Source of the DNA: Crocodylus rhombifer
Lineage: Eukaryota; Chordata; Crocodylia; Crocodylidae
Direction: 5' to 3'
DNA: 64,000 nt
Assembly: GCA_038503035.1 (NCBI GenBank)
Contig: JAVSML010024617.1
Location: forward strand, 429,384-493,383
A program made the translations under genes and the position numbers. Below the pieces are notes generated by a model. It had not been told where the DNA came from and did no database searches. It saw only the letters and a program-made list of their open reading frames with translations. Positions 35,281 through 46,747 of the stretch are shown in pieces (positions within the stretch are counted from its first letter, which is position 1; the number at the start of each line of letters is the position of its first letter).

Positions 35281-36639
35281 TGCTCTTGGAGCTGCCGCAT
35301 TTGTCAGAATACCTGCAGTACCGTGTGTGGCAACCTTGACCTAACATGTTGCCCTTTTTGCCTTCTCCATGCCCCGTCATAGGGCTTGCAAGGGGTCACT
35401 AAAAGGCAGCAATAGAGTGGTTGTCTATAGCTCCTATGCCAAGAGAATTCTCCTGTAGCCAGACAGGGGCCTTTCAGAACCTCCTTATGTAGTTCCACCC
35501 ATTGTAATGGTATCAGAGGGGAAGGGTGGGGAGGTGAAGATTTCACTTCACTTCCTCAGTTTTTCTACCTGTGAAACTGGTTCTCATGAGGATGAATTGT
35601 TTTTAAAATGTTGTAAAGATAAGTCGGTCTGTAAAACAACTGTGCACAGGTTTTTATGTACATCCTTTTATCTTCAAAACATAATACAAGCTGTAAACAT
35701 AAGGGAACCAGGAGAGTTCAGAGATTTGTGCAAGAGATCAGGAACCTGGGGACCTCAGTTTGACTAAAAGTCATTGGCAGAAGTGAAAATGTTATCAGAA
35801 GAAGTCACCTAACCTCTGCGTGCCTTCATTTACTGTGGATATTGCAATACTTGAGCACTTTCATGTAGACGTGGTGAAGCTCTCAAAAAGGAAGAATAAT
35901 GTATGTGAAAAACACTAGATATATAAAGAAAATACAGCACATTCTTACTCTTAAAAAATGTTATTATTTTACTGATTCTTTGTGCAGTTTCCACTATCCA
36001 CTTGGGGACTCAAAGATAACTTATCTGTCTTAAATACATGTCTATAAAACACAAATATGCTGTCTCTGAAACCACAAGTCAGATTTTGCGTCTTGCCCAC
36101 AGTCCTCCATTTGCTTTTCCTTTTACAAAGTATATAACATATTGGTAAGTATGTGGTCAATCAACATAACATCGCCTCATCAAAAGGCTGAAAATATACT
36201 ACTTTACTGTGTTTTGCACTGTCCTTCATCCTTTTCGGAACTGCCTCTGAATGAATAATATCAGCTGCCCATTAAAATATTACCTGATGATAAAAACAAA
36301 CAGCAAAAAGAGAACAACATTGTATCACCCTGCAGTCTTAACAATCCAACTCTCCACCTTCACAGGAAGAACTCCACTGAACAACACTAGATTCCTATAA
36401 AATTGCTTTCCTTCTGGAGGACAAGTAGAATTACAAATCTCTATGACTCTATTGTTCTTGTAAACATTTGGGGCCATTTTACCAGTTAATGTGAATGCAT
36501 CACCCTTTAGGAGTCATGACCAAGTTCCACTGTTTTAAAACCAGCAGGGGCATTTTAGGTCTGGAGCAGAATGAGTTATTTGTAGCAGACATAAAGACAT
36601 TTGGAAGACAGGCACATAGTAATAAAGAAAGGCACTCAC
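35281..36639 (-). other. KDM4C intron with MIR-like remnants
   Basis: About 35548-35640 (CTTCCTCAGTTTTTCTACCTGTGAAACTGG) resembles the MIR SINE segment CCTCAGTTTCCTCATCTGTAAAATGG. Related fragments may continue to 35890. The rest is unassigned AT-rich intron leading to the exon at 36640. Confidence 0.45.
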
Positions 36640-36759
36640 CTGATACATGTGAGCTACATTTGTTCCCAGATATTTTGCACTATACAGCTTTCCATCAGGC
36701 CATTTCACTTGAACAACCTCTCCCTCTGCAGGTGGACCCAGTTTTAGGCAATCTCTGCT
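36640..36759 (-). CDS. KDM4C: KDM4C coding exon, second Tudor lobe (antepenultimate exon)
   Basis: This 40-codon exon runs from SRDCLKLG to AHMYQ in phase 0. It follows an acceptor preceded by a T-rich tract and ends CAG before a GTGAGT donor. It encodes the start of the second lobe of the tandem Tudor domain, including the family segment [16 protein letters not shown]. The Trp at codon 20 (36700-36702) and the Tyr at codon 26 (36682-36684) line up with the two aromatic residues (Trp967 and Tyr973 in human KDM4A) that form part of the cage holding methylated lysine of histone H3. The third cage aromatic lies in the preceding exon, which I could not find. Nothing is broken: no stop or frameshift, and no missing cage residue. 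Confidence 0.95.
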
Positions 36760-37236
36760 CTATTTATAAAAAAAAGAGATCATTTCTCAAGTCAGTGAGT
36801 AGGCCAATACATTTTAAAATTACCAGTAAAATTACAACTTGATAATTGGAGAGGAGTTATTATCATGTGTGTTTGCAGCATTATAAGCCTGCTAACAGGC
36901 TAGCAAAAAAACGCTGTTCATTTTTGCAAGAAGAAAATAGTGACCAAAGAAACACTTTGAGCAACTTGATGTCACAATGTCAAAGCAATGTGTATAAATC
37001 AGAAAATTATCAGCAACTTTGCTGCCCTTCTCAAATCCATTTCTGTCGCATGTTGGAAATGGGGATTTAAAATGCAGTTATGTGTTTGCTAGGGTTATTT
37101 TCTTTTACATATTTGAGCAATTCATGTGTTGCTAACTCAAAAGCATTCCTGCTAGAAGCCAACTTTACTGACAAAATGTACACATGACTGGTCAAACTAC
37201 ACAGAGCAAGCACATCAGTGAATTGTCTGCTTAGTG

Positions 37237-37549
37237 CAGTGGTTCTCAAACTTGTCAGACTCAAGACACCTCTTCATTAGACTCAAGGCACCCCTCAAAA
37301 ACACTTAGTTTTCACCTGTATTTTGGCTGTGGAAAAATAATAAAGCACTTCTTCTGTTGCAAGTCACTCAGACCACAGCAGGTCAGGATATTTTTAATGC
37401 TATGGATTCTTATTTGAAATTCCTGCATTTATTTTGTGAATCGTATTTCCACACCTAACAGTGCTAACATTGCATGGCAACCTACAGCACCCTTGAAAGG
37501 AACTCAAAGCACCCTGGGATGCCACAGCACCCTAGTTGAGAATTACCAG
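37237..37549. mobile_element. hAT (Charlie-like) non-autonomous element
   Basis: The left end CAGTGGTTCTCAAAC is the classic Charlie-type terminal repeat, and the right end is AGTTGAGAATTACCAG. The flanks share CTTAG, probably the remains of an 8-bp duplication. The 313-bp body contains repeated GCACCC motifs (AAGGCACCCC, CAGCACCC, AGCACCCTGG). Noncoding. Confidence 0.8.
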
Positions 37550-37960
37550 CTTAGAGAAATACAGAAAGAGATTAATAGTTTAGAGTTAAGAACTTCATTT
37601 TTTCTGTCTAGGGTATGGCAAGGAGTTTTTCTTTTGTGCTGCCTGGTGTGCTAGCAGATGAACATTTTATTTTGCCCAAGTAAGACAAAGTTATGGTACT
37701 GTGTTGCAATCCAAACTATTTACAAGTGAAAGGCAGGGTAGATTTAACCTTATAAACTAAACCCAAGATATATAGCATGAGTTTTCATGAGCCAGAGTTC
37801 ATTTCAGTAGATGCTGTGAAAGGACAATTTACAACTATTTACAAGTGGTTGGGCAGATCCAAAACACCTCCAGCCATATGTAAGTGTAGGTAATGGGTTC
37901 ATTTTGGTACATTTGACACCATTCAGTGTCAGGAGCATTGGAAATGCAGTCAGATAATAA

Positions 37961-38210
37961 GGGCAGGTATAGACATTTCACTTTTACCAGTATCAGAGCT
38001 CAGAAACCAGTCTATACGCATAACAGAAGTTCAGCACATATAGACTGGTTTAAAAATGATGGAACCTGGTCTAAGATTTGTCCCTACCTTCCCCCCCCAC
38101 CAAAGGATGAATGTGTGTTCTGTTCACTATTGATCTGATCTACACCACTTACAGAAAATTGTGTAACTTAGATAGATTTCACCTTGGGCTTTTTGAATGT
38201 GTGTATGTAG
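37961..38210. mobile_element. Terminal-inverted-repeat DNA element, copy D (short)
   Basis: It starts GGGCAGGTATAGACATTTCAC and ends near GAATGTGTGTATGTAGCC. The interior has ACCAGTCTATACGCATAACAGAAGTTCAG and a reverse piece TATAGACTGGTTTAAAAATG, matching the family segment of the elements at 22712-23270, 31935-32786 and 54146-55262 in inverted orientation. It is the shortest copy and lacks the GC-rich core. Confidence 0.6.
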
Positions 38211-38493
38211 CCTAAGGGTATGGACAAATGAAAGAACACTTGGAGCCCTTTCAAAAGGAGACTGTTTCAAAAGGGTAGCACCTGGTACATTCCAATTGTT
38301 GTGTGCGAATCAACTGAGAATGATTCAAATGCAGCAATCTGTCCCAACTCTGACACTCCTTCATCTAGGGTTAAAGTCAGAGCAGGTTTGCTGCATTTGA
38401 ATCACGCTCAGCACGTTCACACGGGACAATTAGAATGTACCAGCTGCTCCCTCTTTGGAAGGACTCCAGTAGTTCTTGTGTCCACCACCTAAG
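38211..38493. mobile_element. Fold-back DNA element
   Basis: The element is nearly one long inverted repeat. The inner arms 38284-38337 and 38388-38441 (54 bp each) pair with a perfect GATTCAAATGCAGCAA stem and a GGTACATTC(C/T)AATTGT outer part. Pairing continues outward to the ends (CTAAGGGTATGGACAAAT against inverted CTTAGGTGGTGGACACAAG). It is noncoding. Confidence 0.75.
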
Positions 38494-39027
38494 CCAAACT
38501 GGGGCCATAAAGAGACATTCTGGGCTGCACCTCAAAGGAGTTGTAGCAGGGGAAGGGAAAATTGGCTACTACCATTCTTGAACTACTCAAATTCTGGGCT
38601 GGGTTCCTGGTGTAAAATAGAACAAAGTAATCCTTTTGCTGACTATGAACTCTCTCTATGGACTGCCCTGCCAGGCCAGATTAACCAAGAAACTATTCAC
38701 ATAAGCCACATGCCCTTTTACCACATACAACCCCCAATGTAGAAGGACCAGAGAAGAGAATTATGCTAATTCTATGATCACTGAGTAGGCCTCTAGTGCT
38801 TGCAGTCTTCCCCAGAGATTCTCTTTGCCAGCCCTCTGACCATGTAAATATGGTCATAGTTTCGAATTGTGACTCAAGTCATAACTGAAAGTAAATTCAA
38901 TTGCATTAACCCAGCACTGTATATGCCACTAGTGACAGATCTAGAATTGAAATATAGCAGGGCTGTTGGAAAGCAGGATTGAGGTACACTGACAAGTTGT
39001 TTGAAGAAGCCTGCCTAATATCTAGTT
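38494..39027 (-). other. KDM4C upstream intron, nothing recognised
   Basis: Unassigned sequence between two DNA elements. No exon-like segment matches KDM4C. Confidence 0.5.
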
Positions 39028-39297
39028 TCTTTGATTTTCACCCAAGGTGCCATACCACCTCGGGGTGCTATGAGATTTTGTCGAAGGTGATGCAGGGTGC
39101 AATACAACATTAACACCGTTAAGTGTGCAAACATGATTCATAAGATAAACCCAGAGATGTCAAATAGGAAACTACAGAGTTCAAATCATTCTGACCTTTT
39201 ATGGTCTTGTGAATTCTTTGCAACAAGAGAACACAACAAGTAACACTGGCATTTTGCAAGGGGTGCTTTGAGTCTAAAAAAGTTGAGAACCCCTGAT
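39028..39297. mobile_element. hAT (Charlie-like) relic, sister of 9903-10159
   Basis: The right end AGTTGAGAACCCCTG is a Charlie-type terminal repeat, and the left end near TTTCACCCAAGGTGCC is decayed. The middle (GTGTGCAAACATGATTCATAAGATAAACCCAGAG) matches the element at 9903-10159 closely, so both come from one family. Confidence 0.7.
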
Positions 39298-42200
39298 CTG
39301 GTTCTCGGCACCACTTCCATTCTGATTAGGAAATTCACGCAAAATACTTTAAAACAAGCATTATTACTTTCACAAGAGAAATCAAATTTACCACCAAGCA
39401 TTTACCGTTGAGATCTGACCCATTATACTGAAAGGAAAGAAATGTATTTCTCTGTAAAACAACACATCTTAAATAAAACCAAAATGTTACACCCTGATGA
39501 TTATGGATAGCAAAGTGAAAGTGAGAAGAATTTCTCTCTAATGAGACCACTGATAATCCTTGTGATTTTAATCTGAACATTACCTTGCTATCACAAATTT
39601 CTTCAAACCCGTCATATTTAAACTCATGTTGTGCCTAGCAATATTGATGCCAATCCATATGCAGTTCCTGAACAGAGGTATAACAGGGCAACTGGGTAGT
39701 GGACAGTGACAATGCACAGGTACAGCAGTGGCTTCTGGTGACACCAGCATGATAATGTGGCTGTAATGGTAGCTGTTATTTTTCTCCAGCCTTTCCCCAA
39801 GTCTGCCCTGGTCATCCCATCTTAGTTAAGCTACTGCTCCTAAGTTTGATCCAACCCATGACCCACAAACATAAGGAGGCGATCAAATTGAGAGGCTGCA
39901 GCCTAGATTCTAACACTGGAATTACTGTGGTTTCTTAGGTACCATACTAAATCAGAGATTCTTAAACCTAACACACAGGGCACTTTAGGTTATGACCTGG
40001 TCTAAAAGTCTCAGAGTCTTGGGATTCCACCCAGAGATGGATGAAGACATTAGATCTAAGGGGTTTGCTCACAGGGACCAGGAAAAGGATCATTAACTAT
40101 CCCTGTAACAATGACACGGTGGAAGGAGCAGCGGGGAATGGCATGATGGTAGTAAATTTTCAGCATTAAATTAAGCACGGTAGAAAAAAAATGGTGTCCT
40201 ATACTCTTTTGGGGAGTGTATTAGGGAGAAGACAGATAGGAACAATGAATTATGAGAAGCTGAAATAAGTTCAGTTAGAGAAAACCTAAGGCTAAATAAT
40301 GGATCACATCAGAGCTGACGACTTTGCTGTAAGACGCTGATCAGAGGCAAAATCTCCCCCTTGCATAGTTAGTCAGTGCCCCCAGGACAGGTCATATTGG
40401 ATCAGATTATTCCTAGAAAAGTGGAAAACAGGATGGCAGGAATGCAACAATGATTAGGCCCCATCCAGACAGGGCTCCCAAACTCCTTAGCAGGTTCTGG
40501 CATAGCAGAAGTTGTAGTTTGAGNNNNNNNNNNTACATGTGCTGGGCATCTGCTCTGATGCGTGTCAATTAGCATGACAGAGCAGACTCAATTAATCACG
40601 TTTCCTGGTGCATATTAATTAGCATGCTCCAGCAGCCTCCACATCACATATAGTCAGTGTCCCTGCACTTCAAAATGGCAGCGGGGGCACTTTAACTAAA
40701 GCTCATCATTCTGAAGCATTAAATGCTGAATACATCTGACGGTGCAAGCGCTTTAATTAGAGTGGCTCTCAGAGATCAACTCCTTTTTTTCCCTCATGCC
40801 CTTACTTGGAGTAAAGACCATAGATACCTTCAGCCAAATAGGTGACTTTCAGGATGAGGGCCAATTTAAAGTGACCCTGTCCTTTGCATTTGAACTAAAT
40901 CCCATGGCTTGTAAGAAGAGATTTCAGAGGATTCAAAAGCAGGATGGGTAAATTATATGGAAATGGCAAATCAAGTGAAGGATTATCTCGAGTGTAGAAT
41001 GCATTGGGGAATCACCATTTCAAACGTTGGCTTGGAATTCTTTTGATTTGAGTCAGCATGATCTTAGGACATGGATCTAGGATCAGAAAACTGGTTGACC
41101 AGTGGGTCTGGATCCAAGAGAAAGCCCAGCATGGATGGCTCCTGCATTGTCTGTTAAGTTTCTGCCAATGAGCTGCTATTGACAGCCTCTGTTTTTTTAC
41201 TTGCTTATATAATATCATGCCTCTTCTCAAATTAACTTCATGGTCTTCTTATAAACTCACACCAAGCAGGTAAACCTCGGTACTATTTACTTGAGTAAAA
41301 GATGAGGTCTCTCCCCCACACCAGGCATAGGGGAAAAAACTCCTTGTCTTATAATTGCATACAAGGAAATCTCGCCTCACTAAATACACCATTGATTATT
41401 AAACTGCTGCCAAAAGCAGCATGTGCTCAGTAATGGAAACAAACTATGAAGCTGATGAAATACAGCCAACACTGAGTATGTCTATAAAACACATGGCCCA
41501 CACATAGGGCAAACATGCTGATAGGAACCTACCACAAGAAATGTTAGTGTAGCCCAACTGAATAAGATATATGGTAGTGTCAAGCATAGCCATTCTTACC
41601 ACCAACTCATTTTCAAGTCATGGTGAGGCGAGATATTGTACGCAGTTCACCCAGAATCCCCCTGCCACTTCCTCTCCCAACCTGGCACACGTTTAGTGCA
41701 TTTATGGAGTACCTTTGCTAAAACCTGCAGCAGTTTCACAAAAAGGTAACATGCATCTATTCTGGATAAACTAAGTTCATGGGTACTATATACAAATTGA
41801 TACAGCTATGTTTAATTTTAAGGCTATTTTTTTCACGCCTGCTCCTCACTTTCATGTGCTCAGGGACAGCAGGGTCTGACAATAAGAAAAGGAGGAAGGG
41901 ACTGCCAGGGGAAAAAGCTGGGGGAGAAGCAGAGTGTAAAGGGCTACCTGACCTCCCAGATATATTTTCCCTGCTGTAGCAGAGGCAGAGGGACAAATTT
42001 AAGCCAAGCCTCCAACAATTAGAGTCTATACCTGAAAAATTATAACAAATTTATAGATCTTCCATATATAGAATCCGATTATTGCGGGGGTTGTCTTATA
42101 ATCAGGGTCATTTTCTACTTGAGTGAATACAGTACACTGCTATGCAGAGCCCCACCAGTCTTACATGGGAGTCTTTAAATATTCTTCTTTCTCTGCTTAT

Positions 42201-42364
42201 TGATCTGATACAAAAGTAAAGTCTGGAGGAGTCTTTGTTTGATGTATATCAATAGATATTTTTTTAAAATTCCAATTATGATATAATAGCTTTATCAGAT
42301 AACATGGTTATTAAGAATGTCTTAAATTGAATGGACTTTGGAGCAGTTATTCAATTCTGGAAGC
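39298..42364 (-). other. KDM4C upstream intron with assembly gap
   Basis: No exon was recognised. Ten N at 40524-40533 mark a scaffold gap of unknown size. Around the gap (about 40450-40760) the sequence looks transposon-derived, with several CAATTAGCATG / TTAATTAGCATGC repeats. The rest is unassigned. Confidence 0.5.
40524..40533. other. Assembly gap (10 N)
   Basis: Ten ambiguous bases; the true length is unknown. Missing sequence here could hide the preceding KDM4C exon, although a position beyond 64000 is as likely. Confidence 0.95.
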
Positions 42365-42506
42365 TAGTTCCAAATCTGGAAACCTTTACCAAGGGTTTAG
42401 TCCACTGTTCAAGGAAGTATCTCTGTTTAGGGAACCCTTTAGCATGTGCTTAAATAATTTCATGATTCAGGGCCTTCCATACTTGTGTATGGAAGTTCTG
42501 GTTCTA
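42365..42506. repeat. 142-bp interspersed repeat, copy 1
   Basis: It begins TAGTTCCAAATCTGGAAACC and ends GGAAGTTCTGGTTCTA. It is highly similar along its full length to 46748-46890. It contains AGCATGTGCTTAAATAATTT and ATTCAGGGCC, which resembles a motif of an old widespread amniote repeat. The ends are weakly inverted (TAG..CCA). Confidence 0.75.
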
Positions 42507-45394
42507 GATGAGATGAATAAAATGATACAGAAGGATCAGAAGGATTAGTATTCTGATTATTGACAAAGAAAGCCAAACTCAGATGTTTTCTCAATGTTTC
42601 AAATTTCATTTTAACCAAGTGTTTTGCGAAGCAATGACATTATTAATTTTTCTATTACAAATTTTATAATTATTATGGGAAAATGAAACATCAGAGCCCT
42701 TGGCTTTTTCTGTGCTTCACCCAAAGCAGCACAGATTGAGCAAATTGAGCACTGCTTTACAATATCTTCAGTGAACCCCAATTAAAAAGAAAATTCTGTG
42801 ATGTGGTCATCAAAATCAACAGGACTAGAATTCAATGTCCGTAAGAATATTCTCTGTAGATATTTTAAGGCACCAACTAAAAGAAGCCTGGAAGTTAAAG
42901 TGGGAGGGGAAGAAATAACTGTGTTCTTTAATGTCTGTATTGAGCTGGAGTAAAGAAGAAATCATTTTATGGCTATGAATATCAATGAAAGCTAATTTAA
43001 AGAAAATATGACCTGAAGGATATTGAAAACTACTAACAAAGGAAAATGCTGGTATAGTCGAGGTAGGATATTTTATTAAGTAAAACAAATTTGAATTTAC
43101 CTTTTTTCCTGCAGGTGAAGGAAAGCAGCTATTAGATAAAGGAATACAATGAAAAGAATCTAAAGGCTGCAATAGGTCTAATAGCTGCATTGCTTTAAGA
43201 ATCATGCTTTTCTTCTTAAGGAAATGAAAAGTGAAAAGCTCACAAAGAAATATCTGTGAATATTCTTAAGTGACAGAACTACTACTGATACATGCTTGCT
43301 GACTATCAGCAGGCAAAGCTCTTCATTAGCTGTATAATTTTCTGCCTTTATAGGGTTAGTTTAAAACTCAAACAGCTTGATCCCTTTGGGGATTAAATTG
43401 GTTCCTAACCTTTTACATTTTTTTTTCTCTCTGCCTTGGATTGGAGTACAAAAATTTGTCAATCAAAATCAGGCAGACAATGGTCATACAATCATTGTTT
43501 CTACATAATAATGTAGGCCTGAAAATCTTTTTATTACAGATTGGTTTGAATGTTTTAAGAAAATGAGGAAGAAAGGTGCAGAGTTAACAACACTTTCATG
43601 GAAAAAATAATTATTTTGTGTGCCAAGTTTAAAAACTGCACGAATAAACAGGAATACCGCTAGAAAATGATCCCACTCAAAACAGAAGAAATGCCAGTGT
43701 CATTCATTCACACTGAAAGGAACTGCATCGTTTTGGCAGATCTGGCTTTTGCTAATTGGTTTTCATGTTATTATAGAAAGCTGGCTTAATGTATGAGATC
43801 ATATCTCTCTCTAACTCAAACGAAGATAAAGTGAAGAATGACCCAGGTTTGATCCTCCTCACTGATAGCTTTGTCTGAATGTCTGTGTGTATGCAGCCAT
43901 AGGTTTACTGGAGACTGGCATGTCTTGGCTGAAGAGCAGTACTTTACCTCCTACTCATACTATTGCATGTGCACTCTGTGGAACTTCTTATATCAAGAAA
44001 ATCAATTTCCATCTTGATAAGATCAAAACTTTTTCCGCAGGAGATTGCTAAACCCAGTTCTTTCCACTGCTTTACTGCAGCAGGCTTTGAAAGGAAAAGG
44101 AAAATGAAATATTAGATAGTAAAAAGGATCAACATGCAGATGATCCTGCTCTTAGCACCCACTTCCATAGTTACTGAATGATACTGGCCACTAGAACAGC
44201 AGGGCTATTTACTTGAATGCAAAGCATTTTTCAAACTGAATACTGAATCATTCAGGAATCTTTAACTGTAACACAAGGAACTGGATCACCTTTGCACTGA
44301 CCACAAAAAAAGATCAGAAAAATGGAGAGATAAGATACATGTTGTCAAATGTTGAACAAAAGCCTGTTTATGGTAAACAGAATAAAGTACATTGGAAATA
44401 CTGTTCATCAATACTTTGTCCTTAGAGCTTCCCCTTGGAACGCTGTCAAGGTATGGATAAGAACGAGCCATCTCTCTCTCTAACAGTTCTAGAGCCTGAC
44501 TCACTTTTGCTTTTTAAGTTGTGTTGATGGACTGGGATAACAAAGTCTGTTCTCTCGAACTATTGGAGAAAGATGGCCCATGCTTACATGCCTTTTAAGG
44601 GCACACGGTATAACCTCCTCCATTGGTACTCTATTCCAATGGGGGCCTTCCTTTTTGGAAGGTGCACCACAAATAGCCCCCCACACATTCGCTGAATGTC
44701 ACTCTGACCCTTTTCTCCCACCCAACTTGTTGCTCTTCTTTCTACTCCTTGCTCTGTGCTCTCTGCCTGATCTGTTGCTCTGCTTTCTGCCTGGTGCTCC
44801 CTACCTAATCTGAGGCTCTGCTTTCTGCTCCCTGACCTATATGCCACTGTGTTGTCTGTCCCTTCTCCAATCTATTGTGTGCTACACACAGAGGCTGCCC
44901 ATGCCACTTTTGGCATGTGTGCTGCAGGCAGGCCACCTGTGCTCCATGCCAGTCCATTTTTCTGTAATTCGTTAAACAATTTTCACTTGTGTAACCTGGC
45001 GGATAAGGACATTTTCTGTCACATACATAATGACTGGACTATCTCATTTGACAACTGAAAGAAAAAGTAAGCTCACAATTAACTAGGTTCTCCTTTACAC
45101 TGGTAAAGGGCCAATCCAGCAACTTTATTCATGTAAGTAACCCCAGTGATGGCAGTTTCACTTTAAATAATGTCAAGAGGACAACACATTGCAAAAGCCT
45201 GAAGTGTTGGATCCAGCTCTTCTTAGTATTTTTGTTTTATGCTTGACTGTAACTTGCAAAACGTATCTTTCCAAGCCAATGATATTTCTAATTTGCCAAA
45301 AATGGATCCCCCATCCCTCCTTCTATCCCTTTAACAACAACAACAATTTAATTATACAAACATACGACACAATTTCTGGTTTAGGTACTTCTAT
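42507..45394 (-). other. KDM4C upstream intron, mostly unassigned
   Basis: It contains a pyrimidine-rich degenerate minisatellite at about 44728-44840 (TTGCTCT(T/G)CTTTCT units ending in CTGATCTG or CTAATCTG) within a block that may be a transposon (44520-45010). No KDM4C exon was found. Confidence 0.5.
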
Positions 45395-45460
45395 GTTTTA
45401 GCCACAAACATAAATATGACTAGATAAATAACTGGAGTACTGCCATGGATGGGTATAAAC

Positions 45461-45654
45461 CAGGGGTAAACAACACTTTTGAGCAGAGTGCCAAAAATAG
45501 CCACAGCCTTCACAACACTAAGATGTTGGTGTGCCAGGGACAGACAGTGGGGGAGCTGCGAGGGGCCCAATCCTTGTGCCAACCCAGTCAAAGCCCCTTC
45601 CCTGAGGCATCCATGCCATGCTCTGGCACATGTGCCAGGGGTTACCTACCTCTG
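45461..45654. mobile_element. 194-bp hAT-like element nested in CR1, perfect duplication
   Basis: The ends are CAGGGGTAAACAAC and, inverted, CAGAGGTAGGTAACC. GTATAAAC flanks both sides (45453-45460 and 45655-45662), a perfect 8-bp target duplication. Removing it rejoins the CR1 frame at GYK-HFRK. Noncoding. Confidence 0.9.
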
Positions 45655-45827
45655 GTATAAACACTTCAGGAAGGACAAACAAGGGGAATGAGGAGGAGTT
45701 GCTCTCTATGTAAAAGAGCTATATAACTGCACAGAGCTCCAGAATGAATGGAGATAGACTTGTTGAAAGTCTCTGGGTTAGGGTCAAAGGGGAGAGCAAC
45801 AAGGGTGATGCTGGGGTGGATGTCTGC

Positions 45828-46720
45828 TAGGGCTGTGCAAAATTTCAGCAGCTATTTCATTTTGGAGGTGTTTCAGGCTGTGTTGGTGCCCAGAACACCG
45901 AATCCGAATTGAAACACCAGGCTCTGAAACATCTCCAAAATGAAACGAGGTATCCAAAATGTTTCAAAAAATGTCGACGTTTTGGAGCCGGGCTTACAGG
46001 GAAACAGCGGTACGATGCTGTCCTGCCACACAACTCAGCTCCACAGGGAGCAGAGATCTGTCCTGGGGGTCTTCTCGCCGCCACTGCCTGCCCTGCAGCG
46101 GTGTGGGGCTACCTGGGACGGACAGCAGTGGTGAGGAGACCCCTGGCACAGATCTCTGCTCCCTGTGGAGCCAGGTCACGTGGCAGGGCAGTGCTGGTCC
46201 CTGCTGCACAACCTGCCTCTACAGGGACCAGAGATCCAGTGCAGCGCAATGAGGAGATCCTCAGTGTAGATCTCTGCTCTGTGCAGAGCCAGGTTGCCTA
46301 GCAGGGCAGTGCCAGTCCCTGATGCATGATCTGGCCCCTCAGGGAGCAGAGATATGGGGCTGCATGGGGCAGGCAGCTGCAGCGAGGAAACCCCAGTGTA
46401 GATCTCTGCTCCCTCCAGAGCTGAGTCATGCAGCACAGACCAGCAGGCTTGCTTGCCGCTTTGTGCTGTTTCCCTGGCCTACAACCCAGTGTGATACAAA
46501 ACAGAGATCCATGCCCTCTCCCTCCCCCGGATGAGCCACCCACAGCCCCGTCCTGCTCCCTCCTGGGGCCCCAAGCCCCACCCAGCTGGGCAGTAGGGCT
46601 GTGCGAAGCTTGCAGCCCATTCAAAACAGATTCGGCTGAAACAAAACAGGACAGTAATCTCAAACTCCAAAATGAACCGAATCTGAAACCAAACTGAAAC
46701 AGCCATTTCACACAGCCCTA
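45828..46720. mobile_element. 893-bp hAT element (TAGGGCTGTG family) nested in CR1
   Basis: The ends TAGGGCTGTGCAAAA and, inverted, TAGGGCTGTGTGAAA are flanked by ATGTCTGC (45820-45827) and GTGTCTGC (46721-46728), an 8-bp duplication with one mismatch. Subterminal sequence has repeated TGAAAC and CCAAAATG motifs, typical of transposase binding clusters. The core is GC-rich hairpin units, so it is non-autonomous. The ends are shared with 60872-62429. Confidence 0.9.
46019..46445. repeat. Array of three hairpin units
   Basis: Three successive units each pair a GGGAGCAGAGAT-like arm with an ATCTCTGCTCC-like arm (for example CTCCACAGGGAGCAGAGATC against GATCTCTGCTCCCTGTGGAG). Unit limits are about 46019-46190, 46190-46305 and 46305-46445. 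Every arm also contains an AC(G/A)TGGCAGGGCAG or related linker. Long open frames on both strands are a by-product of this repeat. Confidence 0.75.
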
Positions 46721-46747
46721 GTGTCTGCTATAGTGGTGGGTGTCCGC

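Larger units (their letters stand above)
20818..36759 (-). other. KDM4C: KDM4C gene, 3' part: three coding exons and two introns
   Basis: This is the span of the recognised part of a histone lysine demethylase gene read on the minus strand. The exons are 36640-36759, 26909-27001 and 20818-20994 (120, 93 and 177 nt). All join in phase 0, and each visible splice site is canonical (donors GTGAGT and GTAAGT; acceptors end in TAG, CAG and CAG). The joined product is 129 residues and matches the C-terminal end of KDM4C as I know the family: second Tudor lobe, then a basic tail. KDM4A and KDM4B have clearly different C-terminal tails, so the assignment to KDM4C is firm. The enzyme is a nuclear Fe(II)/2-oxoglutarate JmjC demethylase of H3K9me3/me2 and H3K36me3, and its Tudor pair reads methylated histone H3. 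The catalytic part is not in the window. The introns (5.9 and 9.6 kb) are filled with transposon relics. Confidence 0.93.

Noticed and set aside
42760..42830. Minus-strand text resembling the end of the first Tudor exon (FDD... and TEDIV)
   Set aside because: The spacing is wrong, a stop codon interrupts the frame, and the expected conserved residues are missing. Chance similarity.
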